DNA from: Planctomycetota bacterium
Lineage (GTDB): Bacteria; Planctomycetota; B15-G4; SIAN01
Assembly: GCA_016795285.1 (NCBI GenBank)
Contig: JAEUIC010000018.1
Location: 1-64,000 of the forward strand
DNA: 64,000 nt
Direction: 5' to 3'
Made by a program: the position numbers and the translations under genes. Of the stretch, positions 5,816 through 18,432 are shown one piece after another. Position 1 is the stretch's first letter, and each line of letters starts with the position of its first letter. The notes beneath the pieces are model-generated. The model was given only the letters and a program-made list of their open reading frames with translations. It had not been told where the DNA came from and made no database searches.

Positions 5816-7081
5816 TCAGGGAATCGTGCGGTCGAGCGCTTCGATCGCGCGCGCGAGCTGTTCGGCGGGGAGCAAGCCGCCGAGCGCGTGCAGCACGTCC
5901 GCCACCGCGGCACGGCTCGCGCCGAGTCGCAATGCGCCGCGCAGGTGACTCTTCAGCTGCGCCGGGCAGTCGAGGGCGGCGAGGGCGGCGACGGCCAGCA
6001 GCTCGCGCTGGCGGGCGGCGAGACCGGGGCGCGCCAGCACGCGTCCGTAGGCGTCCTCGAGCACCCAGGTGGAGAAGTCGGCCGCGACGGCGTCGAGCGC
6101 GGCGAGCACGGCGTCGCTGCTGCTGCCATAGATGGCGCGGAAGAGGGCTTCGCCGCGGGTGCGATCGGCGGCTCGAGAGTGCGGTGGCTCGATGAGCGGT
6201 GCAGCGGCTCGGGAGAGCGGTGGCTCGGCGGGTGGCGGAGTGGATCGGGTGTGCGGTGGCTCGACGAGCGGCGGAGTGGATCCGGAGCGCGGTGGCGCTG
6301 CGGGTGGCGAGGCAGCTTGGAAGGCGGTGGCGGAGGGGGTGGCGGAGGGGGTGGCGGAGGGGGTGGCGGAGGGGGTGGCGGAGGGGGGCGCGCCGGCGGG
6401 TTCGCTCGTGCGGAGGACGGCGTCGAGCTGACGCAGCCCCTGGATCGCGCGCGGGAACCCACAAAAGAGGTGGGCCATGCGGGCGACCTCGACGAGCGGC
6501 GGCAGGGCGACCCCCGCCGCGAGCGCCGCTTGGTAGTGGCGCGCCGTGGCAGCGTCATCGCCGAGCACCGTCGTCACGAGGGCGCGGGCGCACCGGTGGA
6601 GCGCGTCGGGCGAAAGAGGATCGGGCGAGATCGGGTCGGTGGCAAGCCGGTCGGTGGCAAGCGGGGCGGTCGCAAGCCGGTCGGTCGCAAGCCGGTCAGT
6701 CGCGAGCGGGTCAGTCGCAAGCCGGTCGGTCGCGAGCGGGTCAGTCGCGAGCGGGTCAGTCGCGAGCGGGTCGGTCGCGAGCGGGGCGAGGTCGGGTGCA
6801 TCGAGGGCGGCCGCGTCGGCGGCGGGTGGCGGGAGGGCGACCGCGTCGGATGGCCGGGCTGCTGCCCCCGCGGGGGTGCCCGCAGGCGGTGCGGGGCGAG
6901 GTCCTGGTGGTGCGGGCGGTGGGCTTGCGGCGGCCGGTGGAGCGGCGGCCGGTGGAGCGGCGGCCGGTGGAGCGGCCGGCGGCGAGCCGACCGGCGCGGA
7001 GCCGGCCGATGCCGATCGGCGCGGCGTTGCTTCCTCGGGCGGCGGAGGTCGCGCGGCGTCTCGGTCAGGGCGTTTCTCCAA
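5816..7081 (-). CDS. Repeat-rich carboxymuconolactone-decarboxylase-fold protein
   Basis: A 421-residue protein. Its last ~90 residues (FSTWVLEDAYGRVLARPGLA, then RELLAVAALAALDCPAQLKS and HLRGALRLGASRAAVADVL) fit the CMD/AhpD-like helical fold. Residues ~165-225 (ARHYQAALAAGVALPPLVEV, MAHLFCGFPRAIQGL) look like a second, degenerate copy. The usual AhpD CxxC pair is not visible, so peroxidase chemistry is not supported. The rest is low-complexity: PPAAA repeats near residues 35-55, LATDP/LATDR repeats at ~100-145 and SATP repeats at ~235-255. The TTG start at 7081 is supported by AAGAGGAG about 9 bases upstream. Function is unknown. Confidence 0.7.
   Translation of the reverse strand: MEKRPDRDAARPPPPEEATPRRSASAGSAPVGSPPAAPPAAAPPAAAPPAAASPPPAPPGPRPAPPAGTPAGAAARPSDAVALPPPAADAAALDAPDLAPLATDPLATDPLATDPLATDRLATDPLATDRLATDRLATAPLATDRLATDPISPDPLSPDALHRCARALVTTVLGDDAATARHYQAALAAGVALPPLVEVARMAHLFCGFPRAIQGLRQLDAVLRTSEPAGAPPSATPSATPSATPSATPSATAFQAASPPAAPPRSGSTPPLVEPPHTRSTPPPAEPPLSRAAAPLIEPPHSRAADRTRGEALFRAIYGSSSDAVLAALDAVAADFSTWVLEDAYGRVLARPGLAARQRELLAVAALAALDCPAQLKSHLRGALRLGASRAAVADVLHALGGLLPAEQLARAIEALDRTIP
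6326..6387. repeat. 12-bp in-frame tandem repeat (SATP units)
   Basis: Five tandem copies of a 12-bp G-rich unit (GGTGGCGGAGGG) encode the SATP repeats of the minus-strand gene. The period is a multiple of three. Confidence 0.85.
6631..6785. repeat. 15-bp in-frame tandem repeat (LATDP/LATDR units)
   Basis: About ten imperfect copies of a 15-bp unit (of the type CGGTCGCGAGCGGGT) encode pentapeptides LATDP or LATDR. Copy-to-copy variation is mostly a P/R swap. The period is a multiple of three. Confidence 0.85.
6930..6977. repeat. 15-bp in-frame tandem repeat (PPAAA units)
   Basis: Three direct copies of GGCCGGTGGAGCGGC encode PPAAA in the minus-strand gene. Confidence 0.8.
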
Positions 7082-7399
7082 CGCGGCGGCTCCTCTTCAC
7101 AGGGAGCGCCCATCATTTCGCGTCGACGGCGGCGTACAAGTGGGGCGAAGCGTGGGCGCGGCCGGGACGTGGAGCGTCGGGCTGCTCGCGGTGCGCGGTC
7201 GCGATCGGTTGCGGGGATCCGGGCCTGCGGCCGCTCGCTGGCGGGCGGATGCGGTGGTCACCGGGCCGATCGAGCGACGTCTCGACGGGTGGCCGATCGT
7301 GACGAGCGGGGATGGTTGCGGATCATGGGGCAGACGGCAAGCTCGCGGCCAGTCATCGGCGCGCCAGGGTGCCGCGCGGATCGTGAAAGGGAGCGGTTC
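7082..7399. promoter_or_regulatory. Divergent intergenic region
   Basis: This 318-bp gap separates the leftward CMD-fold gene from the rightward isomerase gene and must hold both start regions. A GAGGAG ribosome-binding site for the leftward gene is at about 7090-7097 (minus strand) and AAAGGGAG for the rightward one is at 7386-7393. No promoter box could be assigned. Confidence 0.5.
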
Positions 7400-9316
7400 A
7401 TGCGAGTTCGATCGAAGGGCAGCGCGAGTTTCGCGAGGTCGTGGCGGTTCGGCGCGTTGGCGCCGTGGCTCTTCGCCGCGGCGACCGCGGTCGCTCAGGA
7501 GGGGGGCGCGCCCGCCCCGCAGCAGCCACCGGCTCCCGCGACTCCCCCCGCACCGGCGCGGCCCGCTCCGCGCACCAATCGCGGCGCCGTCGCCAACCTG
7601 CCGATCGCCGACGTGGCGCAGTACCGCGGCGGCCTCGCTGGCGCGATCACCGCCGCCAGCGCGCACTTCGAGCTCGACCTCGCGGCGGTCGACCTCACCG
7701 CCGATCCGCTGCTGCTGGTCGACGGCACCCCGATCACCCAGGCCGACCTCGCCCGCCAGATCGCCTTCTCGTTCGGGGCCAACGAGATCGAGCAGTTCCT
7801 CACCGGCGTGCTGTTGCGCCGCGTGAAGGCGGAGCTCGCGGCCGCGGGGCAGCCGGTGCCGGCCTCGCCGATCACCGAAGAAGAGATCAAGAACAAGTTC
7901 GAAGAGGACAAGAAGGTGATCCCGCAGATGCGCGGGATGACGCCCGAGCAGTACGAGAAGGCGATCCTCGAGGGGATCGGCTGGCCGCGCTACGTCGAGT
8001 TCCAGCGCCAGCAGATGGAGTTCGAGCGCTTCTTCCTGCCCGACCCGCCGGAGGAGTGGGCGAAGAAGCAGCGCGAGCTGACCAAGGCGCTCGACGACGA
8101 GGAGGCGAAGAAGGAGGCGGCCAAGGCGGAGGAGGCGCGCAAGGCGAAGGAGGCGGCCGACGCCGCCGCCAAGGAAGCGGGCAGCGAGGCGCCGGCCGCG
8201 CCCCAGGCCGCCGAGAAGCCGGCCCCGTCGCTGCCGCCCGCGCCGCCCGCCGACCTCTCCTTCATCCCGGCCAAGACGTGGGAGCTGCTCGACGAGAAGA
8301 CGGCGGCGACGTTGAAGCTCAACTTCGCGCGCGGCAACACGCTCCATCCGCTGATGCGCGGCGGCCTGATCGGCACGTTCCGCAAGAAGCTGCTCGCGAC
8401 GATCGAGGTGCGCGCCGGCCGGCCCGACGAGCCCGACGTCGCGATCGTCTGCGGCGACGAGAAGTTCGCCATGAAGGAGCTCCTCGCGCTGGTCGGCGGC
8501 CGCATGGACGACCACGCGCGCCGCGTGGCGCTGCGCGAGCTCGTCAACCTGCGCGCGGTCGATGCGCGGCTCGCCAAGGAGGGCGTCCTGCTGCCCGAGG
8601 CGGAGGGCGACGCGAAGCTGCGCGAGTGGCGCAAGAAGTACGACGGCTCGCTGATCCAGGCCGAGCAGATCGTCGCGGCCTACGGTTACAACAGCATCTG
8701 GCACTTCCGCGAGGTGTTCCGCCGCAAGCAGTCCTACCGCCAGCTCGTCACGGTGAACCTCACCGACGACAAGGTGAAGAACCACTACGACGGCGCCGGC
8801 CGCGTCTTCTTCGAGGGCGGCACCGCGATCGGCCAGCTCCTCTTCGTGCCGGGCCCCGACAAGGTCGCCGCGCGCGCGAAGATCGACGCGCTGCTGGCGG
8901 AGGTGGCGGCCGGCACGCGCAGCTTCGCGGCGGTGGCGCGCGAGGAGGGCAAGTACCCCGACAGCGCCGAGATCCACTCGGGCGCCCTCTCGCCGCTGGT
9001 GCGCAACAAGCTGCGCTCGGTGCTGAACGAGGCGGAGTACACCAACTTCCTCACCGGCTACTCGTTCGCGGACGAGGCGTTCTATTCGGCCAAGGAGGGG
9101 TCGATCATCGGCCCGGTCTGGCGCGACCTCGTGCCGGAGAAGACCGGCTGGTACGCGCTCCACGTCGACCGCTTCTTCACCACCGGCTCGCGGCCGTCGC
9201 TCGACGACGCGAAGGTGCGCGACCGGGCGATCGACGACCTGATCGACGTCACCTTCCCGCGCTACGTGAACGAGGCGCTCGCCCGCTGCGCGATCGAGCT
9301 GCCGCGCAAGGGGTGA
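7400..9316 (+). CDS. Exported PpiC/SurA-like peptidyl-prolyl isomerase
   Basis: A 638-residue protein starting at the ATG that follows AAAGGGAG. The N-terminus (FARSWRFGALAPWLFAAATA then VAQ) is a signal peptide, so the protein acts in the periplasm, probably in folding or outer-membrane protein biogenesis. A SurA-N-like helical segment lies at ~120-215 (ITEEEIKNKFEEDKK), then a charged Ala/Glu/Lys coiled region at ~215-260 and a Pro-rich linker. The C-terminal half (about 330-630) has chaperone helices and a parvulin-like domain (AIGQLLFVPGPDKV to IHSGALSP). Two chaperone/parvulin-like halves are suggested, but the isomerase residues are weakly conserved, so it may act mainly as a chaperone. 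The frame stays open far upstream only because of GC bias. Confidence 0.75.
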   Translation: MRVRSKGSASFARSWRFGALAPWLFAAATAVAQEGGAPAPQQPPAPATPPAPARPAPRTNRGAVANLPIADVAQYRGGLAGAITAASAHFELDLAAVDLTADPLLLVDGTPITQADLARQIAFSFGANEIEQFLTGVLLRRVKAELAAAGQPVPASPITEEEIKNKFEEDKKVIPQMRGMTPEQYEKAILEGIGWPRYVEFQRQQMEFERFFLPDPPEEWAKKQRELTKALDDEEAKKEAAKAEEARKAKEAADAAAKEAGSEAPAAPQAAEKPAPSLPPAPPADLSFIPAKTWELLDEKTAATLKLNFARGNTLHPLMRGGLIGTFRKKLLATIEVRAGRPDEPDVAIVCGDEKFAMKELLALVGGRMDDHARRVALRELVNLRAVDARLAKEGVLLPEAEGDAKLREWRKKYDGSLIQAEQIVAAYGYNSIWHFREVFRRKQSYRQLVTVNLTDDKVKNHYDGAGRVFFEGGTAIGQLLFVPGPDKVAARAKIDALLAEVAAGTRSFAAVAREEGKYPDSAEIHSGALSPLVRNKLRSVLNEAEYTNFLTGYSFADEAFYSAKEGSIIGPVWRDLVPEKTGWYALHVDRFFTTGSRPSLDDAKVRDRAIDDLIDVTFPRYVNEALARCAIELPRKG

Positions 9317-10071
9317 GCAGCGAACGACCGCGGGCGCGGCTGCTCCTCACCGGGGCGGCCGCTCCGGCGTGGAACCTCGCGCTCGACGAGGCGCTGCTCG
9401 CCAGCGAGGGGGCAGCGGTGCGCCTCTATGCATGGGAGCCCCCCGGGCTGTCGCTCGGCTACTTCCAGCGGTTCGCGGAGCTCGGACCCGAGCTGCAGGC
9501 GCTCGAGCAGCGCGGCTTCGTGGTGGTGCGCCGGCCGACGGGCGGCGGCGCGATCGCCCACATCGACGAACTCACCTTCTGCATCGCCGACGAGGTGGGC
9601 GGCCCCTTCTTCTCGAGCGACGTGAAGGAGGGGTACCGGCGCATCCATCGCGCCTTCGCGGCGGCGCTCGCGGCGCTCGGCTTGGCGGCGCGCGTGCGCG
9701 GGGAGGCGGCGCTCGCCAGCGACGACGCGGCCGCGGAGTGGCTCTGCTTCTGCAAGTCGAGCGCGCTCGATCTCGAGGCGCGCGGGCGCAAGCTGCTCGG
9801 CTCGGCCGAGCGGCGGGTGGGGCGGCGCGTGCTGCACCACGGTTCGCTGCCGTTGCGCGCCAACCCGGTGACGCCGGGGGCGGCGTCGGTCGCGAGCGAG
9901 CTCGGCCGCGAGGTCTCGTTCGCGGCGCTGGCGGCGGCGCTGGTGCCGGCGCTCGTGGCGGAGTTCGCGGTGGAGCTGGTCGCCGAGCAGCCGACGGACG
10001 ACGAGCGGGCGCGCGCGGCGGCGCTGGTCGCGGAGAAGTACGGCCACGCGAGCTGGACGCAGCGGCGCTGA
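9313..10071 (+). CDS. Lipoate-protein ligase A-like protein
   Basis: The GTG start overlaps the stop of the isomerase gene (GTGA), so the two are translationally coupled. The 252-residue product has the LplA/LipB/BirA fold: PAWNLALDEALLAS near the start, the lipoate/biotin-ligase signature RRPTGGGAIAH at ~75-85, and a lysine segment GRKLLGSAERRVGRRVLHHG at ~160-180. It most likely transfers lipoate or octanoate to apo-proteins. The lipoyl carrier GcvH is encoded 4.5 kb away, a plausible substrate. Whether it is a ligase (LplA) or an amidotransferase (LipM/LipL type) cannot be told from sequence alone. Confidence 0.85.
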   Translation: MSSERPRARLLLTGAAAPAWNLALDEALLASEGAAVRLYAWEPPGLSLGYFQRFAELGPELQALEQRGFVVVRRPTGGGAIAHIDELTFCIADEVGGPFFSSDVKEGYRRIHRAFAAALAALGLAARVRGEAALASDDAAAEWLCFCKSSALDLEARGRKLLGSAERRVGRRVLHHGSLPLRANPVTPGAASVASELGREVSFAALAAALVPALVAEFAVELVAEQPTDDERARAAALVAEKYGHASWTQRR

Positions 10072-10229
10072 ACGAGGCGCGCCGGGTGCGGCGCGGCGGA
10101 ATGCGGCAGCGTGCGGCGGAGCGCGGTGCGGCGGCCGGTGGCGCGCGGCCGCTATGGTGCGCCGCGCGCGGACAGCTGGCGGCGAGCGCGACTCGCCCGG
10201 AGCGCCCGCGGGAGCGGGGAGAGGCAGCG

Positions 10230-11348
<1,119 letters not shown>

Positions 11349-11445
11349 GAGCCGGAGTCGGGAGCGCGCTCGCCGACGGGCGGCCCGCGGCGCGACGGCG
11401 CGGTGCGGGTTCCGTCGGCGGAACGCTCCCGGATCGGGATGTCGC
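11349..11445. terminator. Convergent gap with short hairpins
   Basis: 97 bp between the converging tal and gcvP stops. A small hairpin GTTCCG-TCGG-CGGAAC (11409-11424) and a wider GGGAGCG/CGCTCCC pair are present, without a T run. A terminator role is plausible but weakly supported. Confidence 0.35.
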
Positions 11446-14367
<2,922 letters not shown>

Positions 14368-14484
14368 GGTCGTTCCGTGGATGGGCGCGCACCGGAGCGG
14401 CCGGCGGGCGCGGAGCGCTGGCGCGAGCGGCCGTCGGCGAGACGGAGCGATCGGCGGCCGCCGCGATTCAGCGGCCGCGCGATC

Positions 14485-14868
14485 TCAATGCTCGTCGGCG
14501 CACTTCTTCTCGTAGGCGGCGCCGTCGAGCAGCGTCGACCACTCGGCGTCGCTCGCCACCTGGAGCTTCAGCATCCAGCCCTTCTCCCACGGGTCGCCGG
14601 TGAGGCTCGCGATGTCGTCGACGAGCGCCTGGTTGATGGCGGTCACCTTGCCGCCGACCGGCGCGAAGAGCTCGGAGACGGCCTTCACCGACTCGATCTC
14701 GCCGAAGCGGTCGCCCTTCTTCAGCGTCGTGCCGACCGACGGCAGCGAGAGGAAGGTGAGGTCGGAGAGGTGCTCGACGGCGAACGCGGTGATGCCGACG
14801 GTGACGACGTTGCCGTCCTTCTTGGCCCACTCGTGCGACTCGAGATAGCGGCGATCGCTTCGGACCAT
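14485..14868 (-). CDS. gcvH: Glycine cleavage system H protein
   Basis: A 127-residue lipoyl carrier. The modified residue is Lys-62 in FGEIESVKAVSEL, and the family pattern SHEW, VGIT, LSLPSVGT, GDPWEKGWM is complete. It shuttles the methylamine group between the P, T and L proteins. It is followed by gcvP. The LplA-like gene nearby could lipoylate it. Confidence 0.97.
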   Translation of the reverse strand: MVRSDRRYLESHEWAKKDGNVVTVGITAFAVEHLSDLTFLSLPSVGTTLKKGDRFGEIESVKAVSELFAPVGGKVTAINQALVDDIASLTGDPWEKGWMLKLQVASDAEWSTLLDGAAYEKKCADEH

Positions 14869-15031
14869 GGGTGCTCGTCGACTCCAGTTCTTGGATGGCG
14901 CGGCGTCGCGACGATCGCGGCGACGTGCCGACCCGGCGGAAAAGGGCCGGGGATGATAGCCGGACGCCCGCCGGCGTTGGCAGCCGTCGATGGCCGCCCG
15001 CGGCGGCGAGCGAGCCGATCGCGCGGGGCGC

Positions 15032-15427
15032 TCAGCCGGTGAGGTCGCGGGCGAGCGCGTCCCAGTCGACGCTGGCGAGCGCGTCGCGCTCGATCGGCGG
15101 CAGGGCGGCGAAGTGGTCGAACTCGGCCGGGTCGCGGAAGTCGCCGTAGGGGAGCGCCTCGTCGCAGCCGTCGTGGGCCGGATCGGCCGCGGGGTCGGCG
15201 CGGAACTCCGCGGAGCCTTCCCCGGCCTCGGCGGCGCGGGCGGCCGCCTCGGCGCGCTCCTGCGCCTCGAGGGCAGGACGCAGCAGCGCTGCGAGCGAGC
15301 CGGGCGCCACCAGGAAGATGTCGCGCGGCACCGGCGGCACCGCCGACGGCCGCAGCGGTCGCACCGCCGCCCGACGGGGGCGCCCGAGGGCGCGCACCCG
15401 CTGCCAGAGACTGCGAAGCCAACTCAT
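15032..15427 (-). CDS. Hypothetical cytoplasmic protein
   Basis: A 131-residue reading from ATG 15427. The N-terminus is basic (SWLRSLWQRVRALGRPRRAA), the middle is Ala/Glu-rich, and the C-terminus is acidic and regular (AEFDHFAALPPIERDALASV, DWDALARDL). No signal peptide, domain or ribosome-binding site was recognised. It lies upstream of gcvH on the same strand with a 163-bp gap. Confidence 0.5.
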   Translation of the reverse strand: MSWLRSLWQRVRALGRPRRAAVRPLRPSAVPPVPRDIFLVAPGSLAALLRPALEAQERAEAAARAAEAGEGSAEFRADPAADPAHDGCDEALPYGDFRDPAEFDHFAALPPIERDALASVDWDALARDLTG

Positions 15428-15645
15428 CGCGATCGCGACCATGGTGGGGCGCGACCGTACCACCGCCGCCGCCGCCTCACAAGGCGCCCGCCGCGCCCGC
15501 CGGTGCCGGAAGAAGTTGCCGGTGCCGCCGCCGCCGCGCGAACTCCGCCGCGCCGGAGGCAAGTCGGAGCGCCTCGACCGCCGATGACGGGGCGATGGAA
15601 TCGCGCCGGCTCGCTGCCGGCCGTACCCCCCTGCGCGCGAGCTCC
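15428..15645. promoter_or_regulatory. Divergent intergenic region
   Basis: 218 bp between the leftward hypothetical gene and the rightward DUF4388 gene. Apart from an alternative upstream ATG for the rightward gene at 15595, nothing was recognised. Confidence 0.35.
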
Positions 15646-18363
15646 ATGGCACTCACCGGCGATCTCGGTTCGATCGAACTCGCGAACGTCTTCCAGATGC
15701 TCCTCCTGAGCCAGAAGACGGGCACGCTGGTGATCCGTACACGCAGCGGCCGGAGCGAGGTCTACCTCGACGCCGACTCGGTGCTCGTCCCGTTCGACCG
15801 CGACGCCTATCCGACGCGCGTCGTGAAGGCGCTCGAGCGCGCCGGCAAGCTCACCGCGGAGCAGGTGGCGCGCGCGCAGGCGAGCCTCGGCATCGTGCAG
15901 CGCGACCTCTTCACCATCCTGCTGCAGATGCGGGCGGTGAGCGCGGAGGAGATCTCCGGCGCGTGGCGCGGGCAGATGGAAGAGGAGATCTACGAGCTCT
16001 TCGTCGACCGCGAGGCGACCTTCGAGTTCCGCGAGGGCGAGGCGCCGAGCCTGCCCGGCAAGGTGGTCGACGAGCGCTACCGGCTGTCGGGCAACGGCCT
16101 GCTCATGGAGGCGGCGCGCCGCCTCGACGAATGGGCGTTCATCCGCGAGCGAGTCGCCTCCGACCGCTGCATCTTCGAGGTCAGCAATGGCGCGCAGACG
16201 CTGCCCGACGGCGAGCGCGACAACGACATGGAGGCCGTGCTGCGCGAGCTCGACGGCACGCGGCCGGTGCTGGCGGTCGTCGCGCGCACCGGGCTCACGC
16301 GCTTCGCCGTCTCGAAGAAGCTCGCGCTGCTGGTCGAGCTGCGCGCCGTCTACGAGGTGGGCCGCGACCAGCTCGTCGAGCGGGCGCGCAAGTGCCTGCG
16401 CGAGCAGCGCGGCGAGGAGGGGCTCGCGCTGCTCGAGCGCGCGCTCGAGCTCGGCTCCGACGATCCCGCCGCGCACGAGATGGCCGCGCTCGCCCACCAG
16501 TCGCTCGGGCGGCTCGGCGAGGCGTGCCGCCACCTCGCGCTGGTGGCCGAGGCGCTCGAGCGCGCCGGACAACGCCGCCAGGCGGCCGAGGTCCACCTGC
16601 GCATCCGCGACCTGCTGCCGACCGAGGTGAAGTGCCGCGAGCGGCTGGTCCACCACTGGCTCGACGATCCCGAGTTCTTCAAGGGGACGCGCTACCGCGC
16701 CGAGGACGAGGCGATCGAGCTGGCCGCGATCCTGCGCGAGATCGGCCGCGTCGAGCCGGCGCGCCAGCTCCTGCTCGAACTCGCCAAGCCGTTCGCGAAG
16801 GACGCGCGGCTGACCGGCAAGCTCGCCGACCTCGCCATCGAGAGCGGCGAACCGAAGCTCGCGGTCCAGCTGCTGGTCGACGGCGCCGACGCGCTGATGG
16901 CGGAGAAGCAGCCGGCCGCCGCCGCTCGCCTGCTCCGTCGCGTGCGCACGATCGATCCGAACCACGAGGGGCTCGACGGGCGGCTCGCCTCCTGCGAGCG
17001 GCATGCGGCGCTGGCGCCGTTGCGCGGCGGTCGCCTGCTGCGGGTGGGCGCGACGCTCGCGGCGTTCGGCGGCGCGGCACTCGGCTTCCTGCTCTACAAC
17101 CGCGAGGCGCTCGCCGCCTTCGCCGAGCTGCCGATCGAGGAGCGCGCGGTCGCCGGCGACTTCGACGGCGCGCTGCAGGAGCTCGCGCGCTTCCGCTCCG
17201 ACTTCCCGGCCACCTTCACCTGGTGGCTGGTGGAACGGCACGAGGAGTCGCTGCGAGCGCGGCGCAGCAGCGCGGCCACCGCGGCGAGCGAGCGGAAGTT
17301 GAAGCTCGCCGCCGAGCAGGGGCGGCGCCAGAAGGTGGCGGAGCGCTGCTTCGCCGAGGCGCTCGACCACCTGCGGCTCGGGGCGCGCGACGAAGCGCTG
17401 GCGCTGTTCGAGAAGTCGGCCGAGCACGCCACCGACGCGCGCTTCATCGCCGAGCGCGCGCCCGCCGACAAGGCGCGCGAGCTCGCGGCGCTGCTCGCGG
17501 CCGAGCGCGGCGAGCTCGCCGAGTACGAGCAGGCGCGCGCGGCGCAGCAGTGGGAGCGCATGCGCGAGCTCGGGCTGCGCCTCCATGCGCGCCGCGATCC
17601 GCGCAGCGCCGCGGAGCCGCTGGTGCTGCCGGTGCGCCTGCTGGTCGATCCGCCCGACGCCACGATCGAGCTGGTGCCGCCGCCCGCCAACGGGCAGGCG
17701 CTGAAGAGCCCGGCGCTGCTGCTGCTGCCGGCCGGCGGCACCGCGCGCGTCCGCGTGCAGAGCCCCGGACGCGTCGAGGTCGAGCAGACCATCGCGCCGG
17801 AAGGGCGCTTCGAGCTGCTGATCCGCCTCGACCACCTGCCGGAGCGGATCGTGACGCTGCCGCGCCGCGCCGCCTTCCCGGGCGTGCTGCTCGGCGAGCA
17901 GGTGGTGATCGCCTGCGAGGACGGCCGGGTGGTCGCGCTCGACGCCGGCACGCTCGAGGAGCGCTGGAACGCGCCGCTGCCCGACCTCGACGACGCGGCG
18001 GGAGCGCCGAGCGCCGAGGCGACCGGGATCCGGGTCGCGACGCGCAAGGGGGCGGTCGTCTGGCTCGATCCGCAGGACGGCCACGTCGTCGCGCGCGAGG
18101 CGAGCGGCGGCGACGCGGCGCCCGCCGGCAAGGCGGCGACCGAGGTGCGGCTGCCGGGCGGGGCGCGGCTGCGCGCCGCCGAGACGAGCGTGGTGCTGCG
18201 CAACGCCGAAGGGGTCGCGCTCGCCACGTGGAGTGCGCCGGCGGCGGTCGAGTGGGGCATCGCGGTGCCGGGCGGCGCGCTGTTCGGCTGCGGCGATCGA
18301 TTGGTGCGAATCGTTCCCGATCCGGCGCTGGCCGGCAAGTCGGGCGGGTCGAACGGCCGATGA
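15646..18363 (+). CDS. DUF4388-TPR membrane protein
   Basis: The start is placed at the ATG opening MALTGDLGSIELANVFQ, since DUF4388 (PatA N-terminal-like) domains begin there; an ATG 17 codons upstream is possible. DUF4388 occupies roughly residues 1-120 (LLLSQKTGTLVIRTRSGRSE, VYLDADSV). TPR-like helices follow at ~230-465, and one membrane segment (GATLAAFGGAALGFLLY) at ~463-480. The C-terminal extracytoplasmic part has PEGA-like beta sequence (LVDPPDATIELVPPP, LLPAGGTARVRV) and a degenerate beta-propeller-like end (VIACEDGRVVALDAGTLEER). It starts a run of genes leading to a small GTPase, so a scaffolding or signalling role is likely. Confidence 0.75.
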   Translation: MALTGDLGSIELANVFQMLLLSQKTGTLVIRTRSGRSEVYLDADSVLVPFDRDAYPTRVVKALERAGKLTAEQVARAQASLGIVQRDLFTILLQMRAVSAEEISGAWRGQMEEEIYELFVDREATFEFREGEAPSLPGKVVDERYRLSGNGLLMEAARRLDEWAFIRERVASDRCIFEVSNGAQTLPDGERDNDMEAVLRELDGTRPVLAVVARTGLTRFAVSKKLALLVELRAVYEVGRDQLVERARKCLREQRGEEGLALLERALELGSDDPAAHEMAALAHQSLGRLGEACRHLALVAEALERAGQRRQAAEVHLRIRDLLPTEVKCRERLVHHWLDDPEFFKGTRYRAEDEAIELAAILREIGRVEPARQLLLELAKPFAKDARLTGKLADLAIESGEPKLAVQLLVDGADALMAEKQPAAAARLLRRVRTIDPNHEGLDGRLASCERHAALAPLRGGRLLRVGATLAAFGGAALGFLLYNREALAAFAELPIEERAVAGDFDGALQELARFRSDFPATFTWWLVERHEESLRARRSSAATAASERKLKLAAEQGRRQKVAERCFAEALDHLRLGARDEALALFEKSAEHATDARFIAERAPADKARELAALLAAERGELAEYEQARAAQQWERMRELGLRLHARRDPRSAAEPLVLPVRLLVDPPDATIELVPPPANGQALKSPALLLLPAGGTARVRVQSPGRVEVEQTIAPEGRFELLIRLDHLPERIVTLPRRAAFPGVLLGEQVVIACEDGRVVALDAGTLEERWNAPLPDLDDAAGAPSAEATGIRVATRKGAVVWLDPQDGHVVAREASGGDAAPAGKAATEVRLPGGARLRAAETSVVLRNAEGVALATWSAPAAVEWGIAVPGGALFGCGDRLVRIVPDPALAGKSGGSNGR

Positions 18364-18432
18364 CTGCTGCGCCACGCATCCCGGCGCACGGGATCCGTCG
18401 CCTGCTTCCCTGAACCTGGAGCGCTTCGCGTC

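Noticed and set aside
5465..7399. A plus-strand reading frame continuous with the isomerase gene, more than 600 codons long upstream of its start
   Set aside because: It reads through tandem repeats as Arg/Gly-rich sequence with no domain. The minus-strand CMD-fold frame is supported by a conserved fold and by repeat periods divisible by three, and the isomerase has its own ribosome-binding site and signal peptide at 7400.
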